From Trueperaceae bacterium (GTDB lineage Bacteria > Deinococcota > Deinococci > Deinococcales > Trueperaceae), in assembly GCA_036381035.1 (NCBI GenBank), contig DASVDQ010000021.1, forward strand, positions 62,001-126,000: 64,000 nucleotides of DNA. Reading direction: 5' to 3'. The translations under genes and the position numbers were made by a program. This document shows, in pieces, positions 17,248 to 26,121 of the stretch (positions are counted from its first letter, which is position 1; each line of letters begins with the position of its first letter). The notes under the pieces were generated by a model. The model had not been told where the DNA came from, ran no database searches, and saw only the letters and a list, made by a program, of their open reading frames with translations.

Positions 17248-18074
17248 GGCTCGCCGAACACGGCGAACCACCGCCTGAAGCTCGGCTCGACCTCGACGAG
17301 GGCCCGCGCGACGTCGCCGCGGTGCGGGGCCGGCGCGCCCTCGTCGCGCGCCAGGGCAGCCCTCAGCGCCACGGCCAGCTCCCAGCCGCGGGCCTCGGCG
17401 AGCTCGAGCGCGCGCTGCGTGAACGTGCCCTGGAACCACAGCAGCTTGGCGAGCTGCATGCGTCCGCGCGGGTACTCGAACTCGTCGAGCGCGCCCCTCA
17501 GGTCGGCGGTGGCGGCGACCTGCACGCGCGTCCACCGCTCCAGGAGCGCGTGCCCCTCGGCGCCGCCGGTGGCGAGCAGGCCGGCGACGAGCAGGTAGGT
17601 CGCCATGAGCTCGTCGAGCCACTTGACGCCCGTCCGCAGGCCGGAGCGGTTCGCGACGGCGTGCCCCCACTCGTGGCCGACGAGCAGGTCGAGGAACTCG
17701 CTCACCGGACCGGGCGCCGCGCCGGCCTTGCCGGCGGCGAGCAGCAGGTCGTCGAACCGCTTCTTCAACCGCTCGGGGTAGTCGGCGGCGGCGATCACGA
17801 CGGAGGTGCCGGGCAGGCTCCGCGTGAACGGCAGGCCGTAGGGGTAGCTGCACACGAGCTGCCAGTCGCGGGAGTTGACGACCAGCAGCGAGACCTCGCC
17901 CTGGGGGTCGAGCGCCGCCGCGGCGGCCTCCTGGAGGGGGGAGAGGAAGCCGAGCAGGTGGGCCGTGCGGGTCCGCGCCCCCGACGAGTGGCGCGCCGAG
18001 AGCGCGTCGTCGGCTAGGGACCGCAGGTAGAGGCGAGCCGAGGAGAGGCGCTCGCCGGGCCGGCGCCTCGACAC
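17208..18074 (-). CDS. Uncharacterised protein with HExxH motif
   Basis: A roughly 288-residue soluble protein of no family I recognise. It carries a HEWGHAVANRSG segment, which fits an HExxH zinc-protease helix, and a downstream helical region with an acidic DELMATY stretch that could supply a third ligand. No signal peptide or membrane helix is seen. The start is taken as the GTG at 18074, 6 bases after a minus-strand TATCAT box; an ATG 21 bases upstream (18095) is the alternative. Its 3' end overlaps the cyclase gene tail to tail by 40 bases. Confidence 0.7.
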   Translation of the reverse strand: MSRRRPGERLSSARLYLRSLADDALSARHSSGARTRTAHLLGFLSPLQEAAAAALDPQGEVSLLVVNSRDWQLVCSYPYGLPFTRSLPGTSVVIAAADYPERLKKRFDDLLLAAGKAGAAPGPVSEFLDLLVGHEWGHAVANRSGLRTGVKWLDELMATYLLVAGLLATGGAEGHALLERWTRVQVAATADLRGALDEFEYPRGRMQLAKLLWFQGTFTQRALELAEARGWELAVALRAALARDEGAPAPHRGDVARALVEVEPSFRRWFAVFGEPQPSVDVAGASLS

Positions 18075-18080
18075 GGCCCG

Positions 18081-18086
18081 ATGATA
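18081..18086 (-). promoter_or_regulatory. -10 box, HExxH protein gene (leaderless)
   Basis: TATCAT on the minus strand, 6 bases before the GTG at 18074. Confidence 0.45.
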
Positions 18087-18123
18087 GCGAAGCATCTCAT
18101 CCGGGTCGTCGCGGGGCCGATGA

Positions 18124-18129
18124 TAGACT
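18124..18129 (+). promoter_or_regulatory. -10 box, amidase gene
   Basis: TAGACT, 10 bases before the GTG at 18140; about 40 bases from the divergent box at 18081. Confidence 0.45.
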
Positions 18130-18139
18130 CGGCGGCGTC

Positions 18140-19690
18140 GTGCCCCGTCGGCTACTCAGCGTCACGTTCGCGCTCCTCGTCGGCCTGGCGGCCGCCCAGC
18201 AGCGGTACAACTACCTGGCCGTCGACGGCGAGCTCGTGGAGGCCGGCCCCTACTACTTCATCGCGTACGGCGACAACACCAACGCCTTCGCGCGCGCCTC
18301 GCTCCTCGCCGAGGCGATGGGCCTGAAGGTCGAGTACCTGGGCGAGCAGAGGCTGCTGCGCTTCACCGACGGCTTCCGCGTCGTCACCTTCGAGGCGACG
18401 GCCGACGTGGCGCTCGGCCTCGAGAAGCGGCCGGGCATCGTCAAGCTCGACCCGCCGCTGCGCGGCTCGAACACCCTCGACAGCCCCATGGCCATCATCG
18501 TCGACGGGGTCTCGTACGTGCCCATCACGCCCCTCGTCACCGCTTTCGACGGCCAGAGCGACTGGGACCCCGACGCCAAGCTGGTGACGATCGACACCGC
18601 CGATGTCCTCGGCTTCGTCGTCCCCGCGCCGCGCATCGGCGTCAACGGCGGGTACACGCGCGTCGCCCTCGACCTACCGCAGGGCGCCACCTACCAGCTC
18701 GCGGCGGGCGGGCGCAGCTTCGTCGTCATCGTGCCGGGCGCGCGCGCCGAGGCGCTCACGGTGCCGGTCGACGACGAGAACCTGGGCAGCGTGACGGTCT
18801 CCAGCTCCGGCGGGCGGGTGACGGTGACGGTCGCGACGCGCTTCGACCTCGACCCGAGCGGGCGCGGCTTCTCGGTGGGCACCGTGCCCAAGGAGAACGG
18901 CACGACCCTCTACGTCGACTTCGCGCCGGGCCGCGAGGGCCAGGCCGTCACGGCCATCGGCCAGGGACGGGCCGAGGGCCCGCAGGCGCTGGCGCAGGCG
19001 CCGGAGGGGCGCCAGATCGTCGTCATCGACGCCGGCCACGGCGGCCACGACCCCGGCACCCAGTCGCGCTACGCCGTCGAGGAGCAGGTCGTCCTCGACG
19101 TCGCCCTCAAGCTCAAGAAGCGCCTCGAGGAGGCCGGGCTCGAGGTCGTCCTCACCCGCGACCGCGACGCCTTCCTCACGCTGCAGCAGCGCTCCGAGTT
19201 CGCCACGATGGACAGGAACATCTTCGTGTCGATCCACGCCAACTCGGCGCCCAGCGACTCGGCCGAGGGCGTCGAGACCTGGGTGTTCGGCGAGCCGCTG
19301 GACCCCACGCTCATCGAGAGGGCGATCCGCGAGAACGGCGGCGGCGCGGTCGGCGAGGAGCTGACGCGCGAGGCGCGGCGCGTGGCCGACCAGCTCGCGT
19401 TCGACATCCTGCGCGAGGCGCAGTTCAACCTGTCGCTGGCGCTGGCCGAGTCGGTGCAGTCGCACCTCGTCGCCGCCACGGGCGCCAAGGACCGCGGCGT
19501 GAGGACGAACCTGTTCTACGTGCTCAGGACGGCGCGCATCCCCGCGGTCCTCGTCGAGCTGGGCTTCGTCAACCACCCGCGGGAGGGCCCGCGGCTGGCC
19601 GACCCCGGCTACCAGGACACGCTCGCCGAGGGCCTGGCCGAGGGCATACTCTCCTTCCTCCGGAGCGGCGGCGCGATCGCTCGGCGCTAG
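18140..19690 (+). CDS. N-acetylmuramoyl-L-alanine amidase (Amidase_3), secreted
   Basis: A 516-residue peptidoglycan amidase that cleaves between muramic acid and the stem peptide. Domains: signal peptide (1-20, ending AAA), a copper-amine-oxidase-N-like domain (about 25-160), an AMIN-like beta domain (about 165-260) and zinc Amidase_3 (about 285-510). Catalytic segments are all visible: DAGHGGHDPG, the EEQVVLD glutamate, SIHANS and VELGFVNHP. The two N-terminal beta domains probably anchor it to the cell wall or outer layer. It is a likely client of the FtsX/EnvC pair upstream. Confidence 0.93.
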   Translation: MPRRLLSVTFALLVGLAAAQQRYNYLAVDGELVEAGPYYFIAYGDNTNAFARASLLAEAMGLKVEYLGEQRLLRFTDGFRVVTFEATADVALGLEKRPGIVKLDPPLRGSNTLDSPMAIIVDGVSYVPITPLVTAFDGQSDWDPDAKLVTIDTADVLGFVVPAPRIGVNGGYTRVALDLPQGATYQLAAGGRSFVVIVPGARAEALTVPVDDENLGSVTVSSSGGRVTVTVATRFDLDPSGRGFSVGTVPKENGTTLYVDFAPGREGQAVTAIGQGRAEGPQALAQAPEGRQIVVIDAGHGGHDPGTQSRYAVEEQVVLDVALKLKKRLEEAGLEVVLTRDRDAFLTLQQRSEFATMDRNIFVSIHANSAPSDSAEGVETWVFGEPLDPTLIERAIRENGGGAVGEELTREARRVADQLAFDILREAQFNLSLALAESVQSHLVAATGAKDRGVRTNLFYVLRTARIPAVLVELGFVNHPREGPRLADPGYQDTLAEGLAEGILSFLRSGGAIARR

Positions 19691-19814
19691 CCCGGCGCTC
19701 TGTCCCCGGGGACGCGGGCGCCTCTCCGCCCCGCCCCGCCGCCTGCGCCCTCACCCCTACTCCCGCGCCGCCGACGACGGCCGCCCCCGTCACGAGACGC
19801 GTGCTGCACGGTGA

Positions 19815-19820
19815 TAGCAT
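19815..19820 (+). promoter_or_regulatory. -10 box, Nudix gene (leaderless)
   Basis: TAGCAT, 7 bases before the ATG at 19828. It lies inside the longer open frame that starts at 19801, arguing against that start. Confidence 0.45.
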
Positions 19821-19827
19821 GGGGCCG

Positions 19828-20238
19828 ATGTACCGGGCGGCGCAGGTCCCCGGCGCCGGCGGCGTCGTCTTCGACGACGCTGGCCGCGTGCTGGTCCTCA
19901 CGCTCGCGGGCGGCGAGACGGTGTTCCCCAAGGGGCACATCGAGCCGGGAGAGACCGCGCTGCAGGCGGCGGTCCGGGAGGTCGAGGAGGAGACGGGCGT
20001 GAAGGCCTGGTGCGACGACCCGACCGAGTACACGACGAGCTACGTGAACCCGCGCGGCGTGCCCCGGCGCGTCACCTGGTTCGCCATGCGCGCCTCCGGA
20101 CAGACGCCGGTCGTGACCGAGCGGGGCCTGCGCTCGGCGCGGTTCCACCCCGTCGGCGAGGCCCTGCGGCTCCTGACGCACGAGGACAACCGCGAGCTGC
20201 TGCGCAAGGTGGCGTCAGCCAAGGGGATCCTGCGGTGA
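19828..20238 (+). CDS. Nudix hydrolase
   Basis: A 136-residue pyrophosphohydrolase. The full Nudix box is present, GHIEPGETALQAAVREVEEETGV (residues about 38-60), with the REVEEE metal helix. VFPKGHIEPGET is typical of the diadenosine polyphosphate hydrolase / MutT-like branch active on Ap(n)A or NDP-x compounds. The TAGCAT box at 19815 places the start at 19828. The stop overlaps the GTG of the next gene by 3 bases, so it leads the polysaccharide locus but is probably housekeeping. Confidence 0.92.
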   Translation: MYRAAQVPGAGGVVFDDAGRVLVLTLAGGETVFPKGHIEPGETALQAAVREVEEETGVKAWCDDPTEYTTSYVNPRGVPRRVTWFAMRASGQTPVVTERGLRSARFHPVGEALRLLTHEDNRELLRKVASAKGILR

Positions 20239-21254
20239 GGCAGGGCCTCGTCGGCTACACCGGCGACCTGGGGGCCGACGCGGTCCTCGAGGACCTGCGC
20301 TCGCTCAAGCGCAGCGGCACGCTGCTCGTCTCCGACGAGGGCGGCTCGCTGGTGCTGCTGCTGGCGCGCGGCCAGGTGGAGGCGAGCTTCAGGCTCGGTG
20401 CCTACGGGCGCCTGGAGTCGCCGGGGCAGTCGTACCACCTCCACCTGCACGAGCCGACGCCCACCCCGCAGCTACCCAGCCGCTCCTCCGAGAGCGCCTC
20501 GGCGCTCCTCAGGGCGCTGCCGCGCACGCGCGCGCCCATGCGCCTGCCCACCGGCATCGTCGACCTGCCCGCCCTCCTCGACAGGCTGGCGTCCCTGGCC
20601 TTCGACGGCCTGCTCGCCTACGTGGCCGACGACGAGCTCGCCGTCGCCCTGCTCCTCGACGGCACCGTGCGGGCGGCGGTGCACGAGCGGTCCGGCCGTC
20701 TCTCGAGCCGCGCCGAGGCGCTGCGCGTGCTGCAGAAGCGCTGCCAGGAGCCCGGGCCCGGCGAGCTCGAGCTGGAGCGCATCGAGCGCGCGATCCTCGA
20801 GCCGCTGCTGGCCCTGGCGATCGAGAGCGTCGCGCCGCCGGAGAGCGGCCCCTTCTCGGGCCTCGAGGTCGACGAGCGGGGGTACAGGTACGTCAGCCAG
20901 GGGCAGGCGTTCCTCACGGTGCCCTCGGCGCCATTGGGGCCGCCGCGGCGTCACGCGCTCGACGTGGCCATCAGGCCGCTGCCGCACATCGCCATGCCGA
21001 CAGAGCCTCCCGGCTGGGAGGAGAGCCGCTACACGCTCACGCTGCGCGGGAAGGACGCGCTGAACCCGATGACCGACCTGAACATGGACTTCCGCAGCCA
21101 CCACGGGGAGGAGGGCCAGCGCGTGCTCACCCTGCTCGGCTCCGGCGAGACCCTCACGGGCTGCGCCGAGCGCCTCGGCCTGGACCTGGCCGACCTCAAG
21201 CCCTGGGTCGAACGCTTCGAGTCCGCCGGCTTCATCAGGGCGCAACGTGGTTGA
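20235..21254 (+). CDS. DUF4388-like regulatory protein
   Basis: A 339-residue cytoplasmic protein. The N-terminal 70 residues (GYTGDLGADAVLEDLRSLKRSGTLLV, then VLLLARGQVEASF) resemble DUF4388; a second similar unit occurs near residues 105-160 (LPALLDRLASLAFDGLL). The C-terminal 60 residues look like a small helical domain (LLGSGETLTGCAERLGLDLADLKPWV). The GTG start at 20235 overlaps the Nudix stop, and its end overlaps the Wzz-like gene. The position at the head of the polysaccharide operon suggests a regulatory role, but this is inference. Confidence 0.7.
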   Translation: MRQGLVGYTGDLGADAVLEDLRSLKRSGTLLVSDEGGSLVLLLARGQVEASFRLGAYGRLESPGQSYHLHLHEPTPTPQLPSRSSESASALLRALPRTRAPMRLPTGIVDLPALLDRLASLAFDGLLAYVADDELAVALLLDGTVRAAVHERSGRLSSRAEALRVLQKRCQEPGPGELELERIERAILEPLLALAIESVAPPESGPFSGLEVDERGYRYVSQGQAFLTVPSAPLGPPRRHALDVAIRPLPHIAMPTEPPGWEESRYTLTLRGKDALNPMTDLNMDFRSHHGEEGQRVLTLLGSGETLTGCAERLGLDLADLKPWVERFESAGFIRAQRG

Positions 21255-22452
21255 CGAGCGGCTGGCGGCGGCCGAGGAGCCCCGCGCCGGCGCCGTCGAC
21301 CGCGGCGCCGGCGCGGGGGGCGAACGCCCCGCGGCGGCGCCCCGCACCGAATCCGCCGGCTCCGAGGACACGGTCACGCTGCGCGAGCTCTACCTCGTGT
21401 TCCGGGCGGGCCTGCCCGTGGTCCTCGGCGTGGCCCTGCTGCTCGGCCTGGCGGCCTTCGCGTTCCGGGCGCTGCAGGGCGCGACCTACACCAGCACCGC
21501 CGTCGTGCAGGTGGTCCAGCCCCGCGTCTCGGCGCAGCCGGGCCCCGGGCTGGACGTCAACGTCGCCTCGCCGCTGAACGCCCCCACCTACCGCGCGATC
21601 GCCATGAGCCCCGCCATCCTCAACGCGCTCGCCGACCGGCTAGACCTGGCCGACGTCCTCGAGCTCGGCGTGCTCGACGTCGTCCCCGGGCCCGGACCGT
21701 CCTCCGGCGACGCCATAGGCGTGACGCACGTCGTGACCGTCCCCACCGCGCGCGGCGCGGAGTGGGCGGCCACGGTCGCCAACGCCTGGGCCGAGGCGAC
21801 GGTCGAGGCCGCCAGGGAGGTGCTTCTAGCCCCGTTCAACGAGGCCGGCGACCGCGTGGCCGCCGACCTCGCCGCGCGCGAGTCCGCCTACCAGGCCGCG
21901 AGCGAGGCCTGGGCCGACTTCCTGGCCGTGGACGAGCGCGAGGAGCTGCGGCGCCGCTTGGGCGCCCTCGTCGACCTCGAGGCCTCGCGGCGGGGGCGTC
22001 TCGACGACGTCGAGGCCGAGGCCCAGGCCCTGCGCGCCCGCATCGCGGCGCTGCGGGACGCTGGCCGGACGTCGGACGAGCTGGCGGCGGACCTGGCGGC
22101 CCTGGAGGCCGAGGCCGAGCACCTGCGGGGCGAGCTGGAGGCCAGCGGCAGGGAGGGCGACGGCCTGCGCACGCGCCTCGGCGAGCTGGAGCGGCAGGCC
22201 GCGGAGCTGCAGCGTCGCGTCTCGACCACCTCGCTGGCCTACTTCAGGGCCGCCCCGGCGGCCGCCGAGCTGCAGCTCCAGCGGGAGCTCGCCGCCGGCG
22301 CGGTGCACGTCGCGATCCCAGCCGACGTCCCGCTCGAGCCAGACCCGCGCAACACCTTGCTCACGGTCCTGGCGGCGATGGTCGTGGGCGCGCTGGGGGC
22401 CACGCTCTACGTGTTCATGCGCGAGGCGATAAGGGAGCCGGAGCCGGCGTGA
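21247..22452 (+). CDS. Wzz-type polysaccharide chain-length regulator
   Basis: A 401-residue polysaccharide co-polymerase of the Wzz family. Two transmembrane helices bracket the protein: GLPVVLGVALLLGLAAFAF (about 54-76) and LLTVLAAMVVGALGATLYV (about 368-388), with a periplasmic segment containing a long coiled coil (about 190-330). Just inside the second helix the chain ends without a tyrosine-kinase domain. It controls polymer length in Wzy-dependent synthesis. GTG start inside the previous gene; its stop overlaps rfbD. Confidence 0.85.
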   Translation: MVDERLAAAEEPRAGAVDRGAGAGGERPAAAPRTESAGSEDTVTLRELYLVFRAGLPVVLGVALLLGLAAFAFRALQGATYTSTAVVQVVQPRVSAQPGPGLDVNVASPLNAPTYRAIAMSPAILNALADRLDLADVLELGVLDVVPGPGPSSGDAIGVTHVVTVPTARGAEWAATVANAWAEATVEAAREVLLAPFNEAGDRVAADLAARESAYQAASEAWADFLAVDEREELRRRLGALVDLEASRRGRLDDVEAEAQALRARIAALRDAGRTSDELAADLAALEAEAEHLRGELEASGREGDGLRTRLGELERQAAELQRRVSTTSLAYFRAAPAAAELQLQRELAAGAVHVAIPADVPLEPDPRNTLLTVLAAMVVGALGATLYVFMREAIREPEPA

Positions 22453-23198
22453 GGGTGCTCCTCACCGGCGGCAACGGGCGACTGGGCCGGGAGCTGAGGG
22501 CCCTGCTGGGGGCTCGCGAGGACGTGGAGCTGCTGGCGCCGCCCCGCGCCGAGCTCGACGTCACCGACGCCGGCAGCTTCCGCGCGGCCGCCCTGGGCTT
22601 CCGGCCGGACGCCGTCGTCCACGCCGCGGCCTACACCGACGTGGCCGGGGCGGAGCGCGACAGGGAGGCCTGCTGGACCGTGAACGTGGTGGGGACGCGC
22701 AACGCCGCGTCCGCCGCCGACGCCGCCGGTGCCCGGCTGGTGCACGTGAGCACCGACTACGTCTTCTGGGGCGACCGCGGCGGCTACGCCGAGGACGACG
22801 TGCCGGGCCCGGTGCGCAACTACTACGCGCTCACGAAGCTCGTCGCCGAGGAGGCCGCGCGCGCGTCCCGGCGACCGCTGATCATCCGCACCAGCTTCAG
22901 GCCCCGGGAGTGGCCCTACCCCGAGGCGTTCACGGACCTCTACACGTCGCAGGACTACGTCGACGTGATAGCGCCGGAGGTGGCGCTGGCCATCCTCCAC
23001 GCCGCTACGATCCCGTTCGAGGTGCTGCACGTGGCGACGGAGCGCAAGAGCGTCTTCGAGCTGGCGTCCCGACGCGCTCCCGGCGTGCGCCCGGCCAGCA
23101 AGGACGGGGCGCCCGTGGCCCTCCCCGACGACGTCTCCCTCGACGTCGGCCGCTGGCGGGCGCTGCGGGACGAGCTGCTCGCGGGGAGCGTGGCGTGA
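22449..23198 (+). CDS. rfbD: dTDP-4-dehydrorhamnose reductase
   Basis: Last step of dTDP-L-rhamnose synthesis, NAD(P)H reduction of dTDP-4-keto-L-rhamnose. The protein is 249 residues, shorter than the usual 280-300. It has the Rossmann motif TGGNGRLG (6-13), HAAAYTDVAGAE, STDYVFWG and the catalytic YYALTKLVAEE (YxxxK) near 120-130. The substrate-binding C-terminal part appears reduced. GTG start at 22449 overlaps the Wzz stop. It is the first of the four rhamnose genes here; order is rfbD, rfbC, rfbB, rfbA. Confidence 0.9.
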   Translation: MRVLLTGGNGRLGRELRALLGAREDVELLAPPRAELDVTDAGSFRAAALGFRPDAVVHAAAYTDVAGAERDREACWTVNVVGTRNAASAADAAGARLVHVSTDYVFWGDRGGYAEDDVPGPVRNYYALTKLVAEEAARASRRPLIIRTSFRPREWPYPEAFTDLYTSQDYVDVIAPEVALAILHAATIPFEVLHVATERKSVFELASRRAPGVRPASKDGAPVALPDDVSLDVGRWRALRDELLAGSVA

Positions 23199-23278
23199 GG
23201 GCGGCGGAGGCGGCGTCGGACGGCGCGGCGGCGCGCGGCGCGACGGCCTCGAGCGCAGCGTTGGGGGCGACGGCGTGA
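23195..23278 (+). other. 27-codon bridging ORF between rfbD and rfbC
   Basis: GTG at 23195 overlaps the rfbD stop, and the TGA at 23276-23278 overlaps the rfbC GTG at 23275. The 27-residue product is Ala/Gly/Ser/Thr-rich with no recognised motif. The exact start/stop overlaps on both sides suggest that ribosomes could carry over from rfbD to rfbC through it; the peptide itself may have no function. In sequence this GC-rich, chance remains possible. Confidence 0.3.
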
Positions 23279-23880
23279 CGGGCGAGCGGGACGCGGCGGC
23301 GGCGCGGGGCGTGTCCGTGGAGCGCTTCGACGTCCCGGGCCCCCTCCTGCTCACGCCCATCGTGCGCCGGGACGACAGGGGCTACTTCCTCGAGCGCTGG
23401 CGCGACGACGTCTGCGCCGCCGTGGGCCTCGACGCGAGGTTCGTGCAGGACAACCTCTCCCGCAGCCGCCGCGGCGTGCTGCGTGGCCTCCACTTCCAGC
23501 GCGCGCCGCACCAGCAGGGGAAGCTCGTGAGCGTCGTGCGGGGGCGCGTCCTCGACGTGATCGTCGACCTGCGGCGCGGCTCGCCCACGTTCCTGCGCCA
23601 CCTCGCGGTGCTCCTCGACGACGAGGCGCACCGTCAGCTCTGGGTGCCGCCGGGCTTCGCGCACGGGTTCCTCGCCCTGGGCGAGGTCAACGACGTGCTC
23701 TACAAGGTCGACGCCTACCACGCCCCCGAGGCGGAGGGCGGGCTGCGCTGGGACGACCCGGCGCTCGGCATCGACTGGGGCCTGGACGAGCACCTGGGCG
23801 GGGAGCGGCCCTCCCTCTCGGCGCGCGACGGCGCCCTGCCGACCGTCGCCGACGGCCTGCCCGACTTCCCGTACCCGTAG
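23275..23880 (+). CDS. rfbC: dTDP-4-dehydrorhamnose 3,5-epimerase
   Basis: Epimerises dTDP-4-keto-6-deoxyglucose at C3 and C5. At 201 residues it has the family motifs: FLERWRDD, FVQDNLSRSRRGVLRGLHFQ with catalytic His near residue 65, GKLVSVVRGRVLDVIVDLRRGSPTF, and WVPPGFAHGFLAL with FDAYH-type KVDAYHAPEAEGGLRWDDPALGIDW. All conserved positions look intact. GTG start overlaps the bridging ORF stop. Confidence 0.95.
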   Translation: MTGERDAAAARGVSVERFDVPGPLLLTPIVRRDDRGYFLERWRDDVCAAVGLDARFVQDNLSRSRRGVLRGLHFQRAPHQQGKLVSVVRGRVLDVIVDLRRGSPTFLRHLAVLLDDEAHRQLWVPPGFAHGFLALGEVNDVLYKVDAYHAPEAEGGLRWDDPALGIDWGLDEHLGGERPSLSARDGALPTVADGLPDFPYP

Positions 23881-24004
23881 GCGCCGGGCGGCGGGCGCCG
23901 GTCGGCCTCCGCGCCCCCCGGGCGCGGCAGCGGCGGTCCGGTGTCGGCCTTCGCGCCCCGCGCCTGGCGCGTTGGCCGTAGGCGCGAGGGGCCGGCGTGC
24001 CTGG

Positions 24005-24010
24005 TAACCT
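24005..24010 (+). promoter_or_regulatory. -10 box, rfbB (leaderless)
   Basis: TAACCT, 6 bases before the GTG at 24017; a new transcript within the rhamnose cluster after a 136-base gap. Confidence 0.45.
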
Positions 24011-24016
24011 CCGGGC

Positions 24017-25126
24017 GTGACTGACCTCGATCGGCTGGGCACGGCCCTCGTCACCGGCGCCGCCGGGTTCATCGGCTCGGCGCTGGTCAGGCGCCTCAAG
24101 GCGCGCGGGGCCCCGCGCGTCGTCAGCCTCGACTCGCTCACCTACGCCGGCGACGTCTCGCGGCTCGAGGAGGCGGGCGGCGAGCCGGGCCACAGGTTCG
24201 TCCACCTCGACGTGCGCGAGCTGGACGCCGTGCTCGCGCTCCTGCGCGAGGAGCGCCCGACGGTCGTCTTCCACCTCGCGGCCGAGACGCACGTCGACCG
24301 CTCGATCGACGGGCCGGAGGCGTTCGTGCAGGCGAACGTGCTCGGCACCCTGCGGCTCCTGGAGGCGCTGCGGCGCTACCGCGACGAGCTGCCGGACGCC
24401 GAGCGCCGGCGGCTGAGGGTCGTCAACGTCTCCACCGACGAGGTCTACGGGTCCCTCGGACCCGAGGGCGTCTTCACCGAGGACTCGCCGTTCGCCCCCC
24501 GCTCCCCCTACAGCGCCAGCAAGGCCGGCGCCGACCACCTGGCCGCCGCCTACTTCCACACGTACGGTTTGCCCGTCATCACCACGCACGCCTCGAACAA
24601 CTACGGCCCCTACCAGTTCCCCGAGAAGCTGCTGCCCCTGGCGCTGGGCAAGGCGCTGGCCGGCGAGAGCGTGCCGCTCTACGGCACGGGCGAGAACGTG
24701 CGCGACTGGCTGCACGTCGACGACCACGCCGACGGGCTCATCGCCGCCGCGTTGCGCGGCGCGCCCGGCGAGGCCTACCTGCTGGGCGGCGGCAACGAGC
24801 GCAGTAACCGGGCGGTGCTGGAGGCGCTGCTCGGCGCCCTCAACGAGCTGGCCCCCGCCGGGCGCGACCACCGCGAGCTGATCACGCTCGTTCCCGACCG
24901 CCCCGGCCACGACTTCCGCTACGCCGTCGACTCCGGCAAGGCCGAGCGCGAGCTGGGCTGGCGACCGGCGGTGCCGTTCGAGAGGGGCCTGCGCGACACC
25001 GTGGCCTGGTACCTCGCGCACCGCGACTGGCTCGACGCCGTCACGCGCGGGCGCTACCGGCTCGAGCGCCTGGGCACCGTCGGCGTGGCGCCGGGCGCGC
25101 CCCGGGAGGGCGAGCGTCCGGCATGA
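24017..25126 (+). CDS. rfbB: dTDP-glucose 4,6-dehydratase
   Basis: Converts dTDP-glucose to dTDP-4-keto-6-deoxyglucose with tightly bound NAD. The 369-residue extended SDR has [16 protein letters not shown] at the N-terminus, [16 protein letters not shown], the STDEVYGS segment with catalytic [15 protein letters not shown] (YxxxK), and [15 protein letters not shown]. The C-terminal tail after residue 350 is longer and looser than usual. GTG start set by the TAACCT box. ATGA overlap with rfbA. Confidence 0.96.
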   Translation: MTDLDRLGTALVTGAAGFIGSALVRRLKARGAPRVVSLDSLTYAGDVSRLEEAGGEPGHRFVHLDVRELDAVLALLREERPTVVFHLAAETHVDRSIDGPEAFVQANVLGTLRLLEALRRYRDELPDAERRRLRVVNVSTDEVYGSLGPEGVFTEDSPFAPRSPYSASKAGADHLAAAYFHTYGLPVITTHASNNYGPYQFPEKLLPLALGKALAGESVPLYGTGENVRDWLHVDDHADGLIAAALRGAPGEAYLLGGGNERSNRAVLEALLGALNELAPAGRDHRELITLVPDRPGHDFRYAVDSGKAERELGWRPAVPFERGLRDTVAWYLAHRDWLDAVTRGRYRLERLGTVGVAPGAPREGERPA

Positions 25127-26019
25127 GCCTCAAGGGCATCGTCCTGGCCGGCGGCAGCGGCACGCGCCTCTACCCGGCCACGCTGGCCGTGAGCAAGCAG
25201 CTCATGCCGGTCTACGACAAGCCGATGGTCTACTACCCGCTCTCCGTGCTCATGCTCGCCGGCGTGCGCGAGGTGCTGGTCATCTCCACGCCGCGCGACC
25301 TGCCGCTGTTCCGGTCCCTCCTCGGCGACGGCTCGCGCTGGGGCATGAGCTTCGCCTACGCCGAGCAGCCGCGGCCCGAGGGCCTGGCGCAGGCGCTGGT
25401 CATCGGCGAGGAGTTCCTGGGCGGCAGCCGCGTGGCGCTGGTCCTCGGCGACAACCTCTTCCACGGCTACGGTCTCTCCGGCCTCCTGCGCGCGGTGGCG
25501 ACGCGCGAGGACGAGGCGACGGTCTTCGGCTACCGGGTGAAGGACCCCCAGCGCTACGGCGTCGTGGCCTTCGACGACGACGGACGGGTCACCGACATCG
25601 AGGAGAAGCCCCGCGAGCCCAAGAGCGACTACGCCGTCACCGGCCTCTACTTCTACCCGCCCGACGCCCCCGCCTACGCCCGGGGCCTGAGGCCCTCGGC
25701 GCGCGGCGAGCTCGAGATCACCGACCTCAACCGCGTCTACCTGGAGCAGGGCCGCCTGCGCGTCGAGCTGCTCGGGCGCGGCATGGCCTGGCTCGACACC
25801 GGCACCCACGAGAGCCTGCTGCAGGCCGCGAACTTCGTGGAGACGCTCGAGTCGCGTCAGGGCACGAAGATCGCCTGCCCCGAGGAGGTGGCCTACAGGC
25901 AGGGGTGGATCGGCCGCGACGAGGTCGCCGCCCTGGCGCGGGAGTACGGGCCGGGCAACGCCTACGGACGCTACCTGCTCACCCTGCTCGAGGAGCGCCA
26001 GCCGACCCCGGCCGCCTGA
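25123..26019 (+). CDS. rfbA: Glucose-1-phosphate thymidylyltransferase
   Basis: First committed step of dTDP-sugar synthesis: dTTP plus glucose-1-phosphate to dTDP-glucose. The 298-residue protein has the signature [34 protein letters not shown], then [28 protein letters not shown] and [21 protein letters not shown], all diagnostic of short RmlA enzymes. It completes the rhamnose set with the three genes upstream. Confidence 0.97.
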   Translation: MSLKGIVLAGGSGTRLYPATLAVSKQLMPVYDKPMVYYPLSVLMLAGVREVLVISTPRDLPLFRSLLGDGSRWGMSFAYAEQPRPEGLAQALVIGEEFLGGSRVALVLGDNLFHGYGLSGLLRAVATREDEATVFGYRVKDPQRYGVVAFDDDGRVTDIEEKPREPKSDYAVTGLYFYPPDAPAYARGLRPSARGELEITDLNRVYLEQGRLRVELLGRGMAWLDTGTHESLLQAANFVETLESRQGTKIACPEEVAYRQGWIGRDEVAALAREYGPGNAYGRYLLTLLEERQPTPAA

Positions 26020-26107
26020 GCGGCACGACCACGAGCACGTCGTCGGACGGGCGCGTGCCCGCCACCGGTGACCCCGAGCGTTAATCGTCTCCCACGCTCC
26101 GCGGGGG

Positions 26108-26113
26108 TAACCT
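26108..26113 (+). promoter_or_regulatory. -10 box, aminotransferase-cysD-cysNC operon
   Basis: TAACCT, 8 bases before the ATG at 26122, followed by TGCCC as in the CTTGCC discriminator of metK. Confidence 0.45.
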
Positions 26114-26121
26114 TGCCCGGT

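Noticed and set aside
15067-17853. 928-codon minus-strand frame over the cyclase gene
   Set aside because: Low-complexity composition and no motif; the plus-strand cyclase has intact catalytic residues in the same interval.
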